The notes beneath the pieces are model-generated. The model searched no databases. It saw nothing but the letters and a program-made list of their open reading frames with translations, and was not told where the DNA came from. The position numbers and the translations under genes are program-made. 49,188 nucleotides of DNA from Halobacteriales archaeon QS_8_69_73 (GTDB taxonomy: Archaea; Halobacteriota; Halobacteria; Halobacteriales; Haloarculaceae). The stretch is from contig PXRZ01000062.1 in the NCBI GenBank assembly GCA_003022945.1, positions 1-49,188 of the forward strand. The letters are read 5' to 3'. Below are positions 43,745-49,188 of this stretch, piece after piece (position 1 is the first letter of the stretch; each line of letters opens with the position of its first letter).

Positions 43745-44767
43745 CTACCCCGACCCGGACCCGGAGCCCGGTCCGGACAGCCGGACGCCGCCGTCGCGGC
43801 GCTCGACGACCGGGTCGTTGCCGAAGGCCGCGACGACCGAGCGGTTGGTCTCGACGTGGGCTGTCGCCTCCGGGGCGGTCGCCTCGCCGCCGGCCAGCGC
43901 CAGCGGGAGCTGGAGCTGGTCGGCGAGGTGGCGATCGACGGCCGCGTCGCCGCCGTCGAACCGCCGGAAGGCTTCGACGGCGTCGGCGGCGACAGCCTCG
44001 GACGGCCGCCCGGCCTCCCCGAGAGCGGTGAAGCCCGCCCGGCTGCCCTCGTAGACGGCGACGAGGACGACCGACGAGCCGGCACAGTCGGCGTCGGCGT
44101 AGGTGGTCTCGGTGCCGACCGGGGCCGCCTCGATCGCCTCGGCGGCCGCGGCGGCCTGCCGTTCGGCCACCTCGGCGTCGGCGAGCCGTCCGTCGGCGAC
44201 GGAGTGGACCTCGACCCGGCGGAGCGCTCCCCGGTCGGCGACGGCGACGGGCTCCGGCGACGACGGCCGTAGCCGCAGGGTCACCTCGCCGCCGCCGAGC
44301 GGGTAGAATCCCCGCGACTCGACCGACAGCTCGGCGTCGAAACCGAACGCCGCCAGCAGCGGCAGCTTCACGCGCCGGAGGTAGTCGATCGGTGGCGCCC
44401 ACTCGACGTCCGTGCCGCCGGTCACCGTTACGGTCGCCGGTGCCGACAGCGCGGTCGCCAGCGGCAGCACCGCGTCAAGGACGAGCGCGACGCTGCCGGC
44501 AGTGCCGACGTCGACGGCGACGTCGGTCGCCCGCACCGCGTCGGGCCGGAAGACGAGGTCGTCGGCGCCCTCGCTGGCACCGTCGACGGTCGCAGAACAC
44601 AGCGCCGCGGCCGCCTCGACGGCCGCGACGTGCTGCGGCCGCATCCCTGGTTCCGGGCGGTCGCCGCGGACCTCGGTGACCCGAACCGCCTCGCCGGTCA
44701 GCGCCGACAGCGCCACCGCCGTCCGGACCACCTGGCCGCCGCCGTCGTCGCCGTCGATCTCGAGCAC
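43745..44767 (-). CDS. rtcA: RNA 3'-terminal phosphate cyclase
   Basis: The 340-residue product begins MLEIDGDDGGGQVVRTAVAL, the conserved RtcA start, and has RPEPGMRPQHVAAVEAAAAL, GTAGSVALVLDAVLPLA, the RGFYPLGGGEVTLRL motif and VDRHLADQLQLPLALA with the His that accepts AMP. It converts RNA 3'-phosphates to 2',3'-cyclic ends using ATP. The C-terminus ends in a Gly/Ser repeat. It is probably co-transcribed with the methyltransferase and nitrilase-family genes. Confidence 0.95.
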   Translation of the reverse strand: MLEIDGDDGGGQVVRTAVALSALTGEAVRVTEVRGDRPEPGMRPQHVAAVEAAAALCSATVDGASEGADDLVFRPDAVRATDVAVDVGTAGSVALVLDAVLPLATALSAPATVTVTGGTDVEWAPPIDYLRRVKLPLLAAFGFDAELSVESRGFYPLGGGEVTLRLRPSSPEPVAVADRGALRRVEVHSVADGRLADAEVAERQAAAAAEAIEAAPVGTETTYADADCAGSSVVLVAVYEGSRAGFTALGEAGRPSEAVAADAVEAFRRFDGGDAAVDRHLADQLQLPLALAGGEATAPEATAHVETNRSVVAAFGNDPVVERRDGGVRLSGPGSGSGSG

Positions 44768-44863
44768 GACCGGAGGTCGGCGGCGGCCGGTAACAAGCGT
44801 TGCGACCGCACCGCCTCCGGACCGTCGCGGGCGCCCCGGGGCGACGACCCGCGACGACCGGTA

Positions 44864-45442
44864 TCAGTTGCCCTGGATGGCGTCGATGACCATCGCCGCC
44901 GCGACGACGGCTTCCTTGGGGACGGAACTGGCGTCGTCGATGGTTACCTCGTAGCGGTCCCGGACCGACAGCTGGCCTTCGATGTTGCCGACGTGGCCGC
45001 CGTCGGCGTCGGTTATTTCGTACTCGTGGGGGATGAGGGTGCCGAACGGGACGTAGTGGCGGGCGAGCGTCACGAAGGCGCCGCGGGAGTCGATCTGGGC
45101 GAGCTTGGCCTCGGTGTCGGCGTCCCGTATCTTCCAGGTATCCTGAAAGATCGAGTAGTCGTTGTCCAGGACGACCAGGTCCTCGCCCGTCTGGGCGTCC
45201 GAGAGGACGTAGTTGCCGGCCACGTCGATGATGCCGCCGGCCGTGACGGTGAAGACCTCGGTGCCGTCGCCGTCGGTGAACGGGAACTCCTCCTTCATCT
45301 TGAACATCTTCTGCTTGCCGCGCAGCACCGTGTCCCCGTCGGCGTCGTAAGCGGCGTACTTGTTCCGAACGAAGCTCTGTTCGACGGTATAGGAGTCGTC
45401 GGTGAGGTCGATCGCCGCGATGTCGGGGTCAGCCGTGGCCAT
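44864..45442 (-). CDS. LURP-one-related (Tubby-like fold) protein
   Basis: The 192-residue product from ATG 45442 has the LURP-one pattern: YTVEQSFVRNKYAAYDADGD, LRGKQKMFKMKEEFPF, YSIFQDTWKIRDADTEAKLA and YEITDADGGHVGNIEGQL. The fold is a twelve-stranded barrel round a helix, related to Tubby and phospholipid scramblases. The C-terminal helix (AVVAAAMVIDAI) is hydrophobic and may sit in the barrel. Function in archaea is unknown. It is divergent from the CocE-type gene across a hairpin-rich spacer. Confidence 0.88.
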   Translation of the reverse strand: MATADPDIAAIDLTDDSYTVEQSFVRNKYAAYDADGDTVLRGKQKMFKMKEEFPFTDGDGTEVFTVTAGGIIDVAGNYVLSDAQTGEDLVVLDNDYSIFQDTWKIRDADTEAKLAQIDSRGAFVTLARHYVPFGTLIPHEYEITDADGGHVGNIEGQLSVRDRYEVTIDDASSVPKEAVVAAAMVIDAIQGN

Positions 45443-45864
45443 GGGTCGTTTGGCCCGCGACGTCAAATCAATGTTCCGCTGGGGGGTCGGGTAGTGTGTA
45501 GCTACGAGGGGGTAGCGTGCTTCGGCGGTGATGACGGCGTCTTCGAACGCCCTCCCGCTCACGGGCCGTGCCTCGCTGTCTCCGGAAATCAACGATTTCC
45601 GGGAGTGAGCGGATCGGAGATCCGCGATCTACGGAAGAGCTTCGCTCTTCCGGTACGACGAACGACGGCTCCGCGAGCCGTCGTTCGAACCACGCTCCCG
45701 TGTCTGCGCTCCTCTCGCTCGTCCCGCGAGCGGTCGGCTCCGTTCGAGGTCCCGCCCGACGCCGACTGAGCGGCTGGCTCTCGGTCGATTGAACACCGCC
45801 GGGGCCGGTCCTTTTGACGGAGTTGTCAGAATTCCTTTTAGGCGGGACTGTAACGAACCCAAAC
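45443..45864. other. 422 bp divergent spacer carrying a cluster of hairpins
   Basis: Besides the hairpin cluster at 45582-45687, this spacer holds a TATA-like box, CCTTTTAGG (45834-45842), about 27 nt before the ATG at 45865. No gene was found; frames in the spacer are Arg/Ser-rich and end in stops. Confidence 0.5.
45582..45687. repeat. Four consecutive perfect short hairpins
   Basis: Perfect inverted repeats with very short loops follow one another: 45582-45602 (CCGGAAATC, loop AAC), 45610-45624 (CGGATC, loop GGA), 45632-45652 (CGGAAGAGC, loop TTC) and 45659-45687 (CGAACGACGGCT, loop CCGCG). Arms differ in sequence, so this is not one repeated unit. Confidence 0.8.
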
Positions 45865-48147
45865 ATGGACGAAGACCACGACCTGACGCGACGGGCACTG
45901 CTGCGGACCGGGGTCGTCGCGGGGGCGGCGACCCTGCTCGGCGGCGCGGCCGGCGGCAGCGCCGTCGCCGTCCCGAACGACGACTACGAGACGACCACCG
46001 GTGAGACCGAACCGACTTTCGAGAAAGGTACCCCCGAAGAACATTACGTCGAGACGGAATACACGCTGCCGGAGGCGAAGGGCGGCGACACGGAGTCGCC
46101 GACGCTGTTCGGCGAGATAATCTGGCCGGTCGACCCCGACACCGGCGAGACGGTCAAAGACGTCCCGGTCATCCTGACGTACTCGCCGTACAACGACATC
46201 TCCTCCCCGCAGTCGGAGGCCGCCAGCATCGCAAACGGCGGCCTCGCGAACTACTACGTCCCGCGAGGGTACGCGCGGGCGGTCTTCGACCTGGTCGGCT
46301 GCCGCAACTCCGGGGGCTGTTACGACTACGGCGGCTACCGCGAGCGGATCACCGGTAAGCAGCTAGTCGAGTATCTCGGTGGCGAGCCGGACGCCGCGGA
46401 CAACTACGTCGACGACGACGGCGGCAGCGCCGGTACCCGCGACGTCGGCATGATCGGCGCCTCATACAACGGGACGACGGCACTGGCGGCGGCCGTCGAG
46501 GACCCCGAGCACCTGGCGGCCGTCGTTCCGCAGATCGCCATCGACCGGTGGTACGACTACGCCTTCGGCGGCGGCGTCCGGTACTTCCTCAACAACGAGT
46601 ACCCGACCGACGAGGGGTTCGACACGCCGCTGGCGTTCGACCTCGGCTTCGGCTTCGTCCCGGGACTGAACGCCGACGACGGTGGGCAGTTCGTCGAGAC
46701 GAACGAGCGGCGGTTCGCACCGTGCGACGGCGTCGAGCACACCGAACGCGCCTACGAGTACGACCCCGACTACGACACCTTCTGGGACCGCCGGGACTAC
46801 CGCCAGCGGGCGACCGGTTACGTTCCCGAGAAGGGCACCGACGCGGCGGCCGAGGCCGACGAGGGCGAGACAATCCGGGGCGTGAACTGCGCCGTCTTCC
46901 TCGAGTCGGGTTGGCTCGACCACAACGTCAAGCACTGGGACTCCACGCGGTTCTTCGACGCGCTGCCCGACGACGTGCCGAAGAAGCTCGTGATGGGCCA
47001 GTGGCCCCACACCGACTCGAACTTCGAGGATGCCCGTGACGTCCGTCACGCCTGGTTCGACAGGTTCCTCAAGGAACTCGACACCGGCGTAACCGACCTG
47101 CCGCGGGTCGACACGCAGGTCTCGACGGGCGAGCGCCTCCAGCACGACGACATGCCGCCGGCGGAGACGACCGTCGCCCGGTTCGACCTGAGGCGGGGCG
47201 AGCCGTCGGAGACCAGCCTCGCGCTACAGGGGTCGGTGCCGGTGTACACCGACCAGACGCCGCCGGTGACGGAAGCGCAGATCTTCGCGACCGACGAGAG
47301 CGACGCGGGTCACCTCAAGTTCGAGTCCGCGCCGCTGTCGGAGCCACTCCGGGTTACCGGCAGCCTGCCGTACGACGACGACTGGCGGGTGCCGCTGCTG
47401 GAACTCGTCACCAGTGTCACCGACGACTCCGTGCAGTTCACGCCCATCCTCTACGAGCGGTTCCCCGACGGGAGCACGGACGTCATCACTCGCGGGTTCC
47501 TAAACGCCCGGAAGCGCAACGGCCTCCGCGAGGACGAGTCCGTGCCGACCGACGAGCCGTTCACGGCGCCGACGCAGTTCTGGGACACCGACCACGCGCT
47601 TCAGGCGGGGAGCCGGCTGGGGCTCGTGATCGCCTCCGACAACCGCGAGTGGTGTCTCGACGACCCCGACGGGACCGCCGTCGTCGAGACCATCCTCGGG
47701 GCGCCGGGGGAACCGGGCGGGACGACCCTCCGGCTGCCGGTGGCGGACGCACCGGACGGGCTCGACCTGCCGATCGTCTCGGGCAGCCGCGAGGACGACG
47801 CCTCCGTCTTCACCGGCGGGCAGACGGACGAGATCAACATCTCGGTGAAGGCCGAAAGCGACGACATCGAGATCCGAGACACGGTGCCGGAGGGATGGTC
47901 GGTGTACGACGCCGGCGACGCCGACCGCGTCGAAACGAACGACGACGGACCGGACGTCGTCTACTTCGGATCGACCGGCAACAGTATCGACGTGACGTAC
48001 TTCGCGGAGGCGCCGTCCGGCGCCACCGAGACGGGCGAGTACACCTTCGGACCGGTCGAGGCACGGAGCGTCGACGGCGACAGCGACGAGTGGGTGACGG
48101 TCGCCGGGACGGCGGACACGAACGCGGTCGTCGGGCCGGAGACCTGA
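45865..48147 (+). CDS. Tat-exported CocE/X-Pro dipeptidyl-peptidase-type hydrolase
   Basis: From ATG 45865 the 760-residue product has a Tat signal (LTRRALLRTGVVAGAATLLG), an alpha/beta-hydrolase domain with the nucleophile elbow VGMIGASYNGTTALAAA (Ser near residue 200), an Asp in ESGWLDHNVKHWD and a His in MGQWPHTDSN. A C-terminal jelly-roll of the X-Pro dipeptidyl-peptidase/CocE type follows (about residues 420-640). The final 110 residues (EIRDTVPEGWSVYDAGDADR to AVVGPET) are the extra domain shared with the lipase at 11725 and the phosphoesterase at 37622. The enzyme should cleave Xaa-Pro peptides or acyl esters outside the cell. A TATA-like box lies 27 nt upstream. Confidence 0.92.
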   Translation: MDEDHDLTRRALLRTGVVAGAATLLGGAAGGSAVAVPNDDYETTTGETEPTFEKGTPEEHYVETEYTLPEAKGGDTESPTLFGEIIWPVDPDTGETVKDVPVILTYSPYNDISSPQSEAASIANGGLANYYVPRGYARAVFDLVGCRNSGGCYDYGGYRERITGKQLVEYLGGEPDAADNYVDDDGGSAGTRDVGMIGASYNGTTALAAAVEDPEHLAAVVPQIAIDRWYDYAFGGGVRYFLNNEYPTDEGFDTPLAFDLGFGFVPGLNADDGGQFVETNERRFAPCDGVEHTERAYEYDPDYDTFWDRRDYRQRATGYVPEKGTDAAAEADEGETIRGVNCAVFLESGWLDHNVKHWDSTRFFDALPDDVPKKLVMGQWPHTDSNFEDARDVRHAWFDRFLKELDTGVTDLPRVDTQVSTGERLQHDDMPPAETTVARFDLRRGEPSETSLALQGSVPVYTDQTPPVTEAQIFATDESDAGHLKFESAPLSEPLRVTGSLPYDDDWRVPLLELVTSVTDDSVQFTPILYERFPDGSTDVITRGFLNARKRNGLREDESVPTDEPFTAPTQFWDTDHALQAGSRLGLVIASDNREWCLDDPDGTAVVETILGAPGEPGGTTLRLPVADAPDGLDLPIVSGSREDDASVFTGGQTDEINISVKAESDDIEIRDTVPEGWSVYDAGDADRVETNDDGPDVVYFGSTGNSIDVTYFAEAPSGATETGEYTFGPVEARSVDGDSDEWVTVAGTADTNAVVGPET

Positions 48148-48319
48148 GGCGGGGATTCAACCGCCGAGGCCGCCGGTGGCGGTACCGTCGCCGCTCTCGT
48201 CGTCGGTGGGGCCGTCGACATCGTCGATGTCGTCCGTGGTGCCGCCGTCGTCGACGTTCACCTCGCCGTCCACGAGGTCAGCGTCGTCCTTGTTGTCGAC
48301 GGCGCCGCGGGGCCGCGGA
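48148..48319. other. Short spacer with a possible remnant of an acidic C-terminus
   Basis: The minus strand (48157-48300) reads as a very acidic stretch (LVDGEVNVDDGGTTDDIDDV, GPTDDES) ending in a stop at 48157. No good start codon precedes it, so it may be the end of a decayed gene or a short protein starting at GTG. I do not recognise it. Confidence 0.3.
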
Positions 48320-48844
48320 TCAGTCTTCGATGGCGTCCTCGAAGCCCCACTCCTCGGCGCGGCGCTCGGCCTCGGCGCGGGCGGTCTCGCGGATGTCCTC
48401 GATCGTGTCCTCATCGTCGAGGAAGGCCGCGACGGCGCCGTCGTCGATCGTCTCGGGTTCGTCGGCGACCCGGCGGGTCCGGTCGGCGAGGTCGGAGGCG
48501 CCGGCGAGCCGCTCGGCCGGCATCCCCGGCGGGACGCGGAGTTCGTCGGTCGTATGCGGGACGGTCAGGTGCGCTGGATCGAGGTCGTACAGCTCCAGCC
48601 GGTGGGGGCCGGCGCCGATGTCGGCCAGCGCCGGCGGCCCACCACGGTCGGTGCTGGCGTGGTAGGCCAGCGTCGGCACCCCCGCCTCGAAGGTGATGAC
48701 GCCGCGGTCGTCGTCGTCGGACAGTAGCGTCTCTCGGGGCGCCAGCACCACGTAGCCGTCGAGCCGGCGGTCGAGGGCGTCCTCCAGCGGGGCCGCGAGA
48801 TCCGTGACGACGCGCGCCCGGAGCAGTTCGCCGTCGGGGATCAT
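48320..48844 (-). CDS. Conserved haloarchaeal acidic protein, unknown function
   Basis: The 174-residue product begins MIPDGELLRARVVTDLAAPL and has a compact alpha-beta part (YVVLAPRETLLSDDDDRGVI, GVPTLAYHASTDRGGPPALA) followed by a long charged helix (DDEDTIEDIRETARAEAERR). No signal or membrane segment is present. Its ATG overlaps the stop of the upstream MinD/ParA gene (ATGA), so the two are translated as a unit, and a role with that ATPase is plausible. I cannot name the family. Confidence 0.8.
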   Translation of the reverse strand: MIPDGELLRARVVTDLAAPLEDALDRRLDGYVVLAPRETLLSDDDDRGVITFEAGVPTLAYHASTDRGGPPALADIGAGPHRLELYDLDPAHLTVPHTTDELRVPPGMPAERLAGASDLADRTRRVADEPETIDDGAVAAFLDDEDTIEDIRETARAEAERRAEEWGFEDAIED

Positions 48845-49188
48845 GGCGGGTCGGGGATGACGGCCGTCCGGAACCGCTCGGCGACGTCGTCGGAGTCGCC
48901 GTCACGGGGGTCGAGGGTGGCGGCGGCCTCGCGGTAGGCCGCGGCGGCCGCCGACTCCGGCGCGTGCGCCAGGAGTGGCTCGCCGGCCGACCGCGCCGCC
49001 CGGGCGGCGTCGCTTTCCGGTATCGTCGCCAGCAGCGGCCCCTCGAAGTAGCGGTCGACCCGTTCCCGGACCGCCGTGACGTCGCCCTGGACCCGGTTGA
49101 ACAGCGTCCCCGCGATCTCCGAGCCGTAGGACAGCGCGTACTCCTGGACCTTCAGTCCGTCCGAGATGGCCGGGATGGTCGGCTGCAG
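48841..49188 (-). CDS. MinD/ParA-type P-loop ATPase (partial, C-terminal part)
   Basis: The visible 115 residues read from the right edge: PTIPAISDGLKVQEYALSYG, TLFNRVQGDVTAVRERVDRY, FEGPLLATIPESDAARAARS and ETA-like C-terminal repeats (AAAAAYREAAATLDPRD). The segments GTLFNRV, LLATIPES and AGEPLLAHAPES match the second half of haloarchaeal MinD/ParA-like ATPases, where the Walker A motif lies outside the window. Such proteins act in positioning or partitioning. The stop overlaps the ATG of the next gene. Confidence 0.8.
   Translation of the reverse strand: MQPTIPAISDGLKVQEYALSYGSEIAGTLFNRVQGDVTAVRERVDRYFEGPLLATIPESDAARAARSAGEPLLAHAPESAAAAAYREAAATLDPRDGDSDDVAERFRTAVIPDPP

Overview
The window is a G+C-rich chromosomal segment of an extremely halophilic archaeon (class Halobacteria). 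The proteins are very acidic, many carry Tat signals, TATA-like boxes lie about 26-30 nt upstream of many starts (leaderless style), and the gene set is haloarchaeal: rpl44e-rps27e-aIF2alpha-nop10, a bop-crtY-brp-bat retinal-protein locus, and a pst/phoU operon.

Layout. 1-1163: partial radical SAM protein. 1284-5799: a small conserved protein, a disrupted membrane protein, the translation cluster rpl44e, rps27e, eif2a, nop10, a lipoprotein and a PAC2-family protein. 5930-6312: a structured non-coding block ending in a hairpin like the right end of haloarchaeal IS200/IS605 (tnpB) elements. 6336-15252: J-domain protein, MutS-like ATPase, LVIVD-repeat protein, a broken dehydrogenase, a secreted lipase, a Bat-type regulator and an HSL-type esterase. 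15298-20778: a complete branched-chain-type ABC importer (binding protein, two ATPases, two permeases). 20911-21238: a palindromic repeat element. 21450-26737: DUF84 phosphatase, then rhodopsin, lycopene cyclase, Brp-like carotene cleavage enzyme and convergent bat. 26951-39481: beta-propeller protein, a phosphate regulon (pstS-C-A-B-phoU-AbrB/PhoU leftward; phoD and a metallophosphoesterase rightward). 39552-49188: N-acetyltransferase, UspA, FNT channel, nitrilase-family hydrolase, methyltransferase, RtcA, LURP-one protein, a large secreted CocE-type hydrolase, a conserved acidic protein and a partial MinD/ParA ATPase.

How genes work together. CrtY makes beta-carotene, Brp cleaves it to retinal, the rhodopsin binds retinal, and Bat normally activates them; a Bat-UAS-like site sits at the expected distance upstream of the rhodopsin. 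The Pst importer, two PhoU-type proteins and two divergent secreted phosphatases form a phosphate-scavenging unit.

Most notable observations. (1) The rhodopsin keeps the retinal lysine and counter-ions but has Ala at the bR Asp96 position and Asn at Glu194. (2) bat, pstS and an SDR gene are frame-disrupted, and pstS, the SDR gene and a beta-propeller gene lack roughly 20-25 conserved codons each; this is either gene decay or a systematic assembly fault. (3) Three unrelated secreted hydrolases end in the same unnamed C-terminal domain. (4) PstC, Bat and LivM carry in-frame tandem repeat expansions, and LivM has no conventional start codon. No CRISPR array, rRNA or convincing tRNA was seen.
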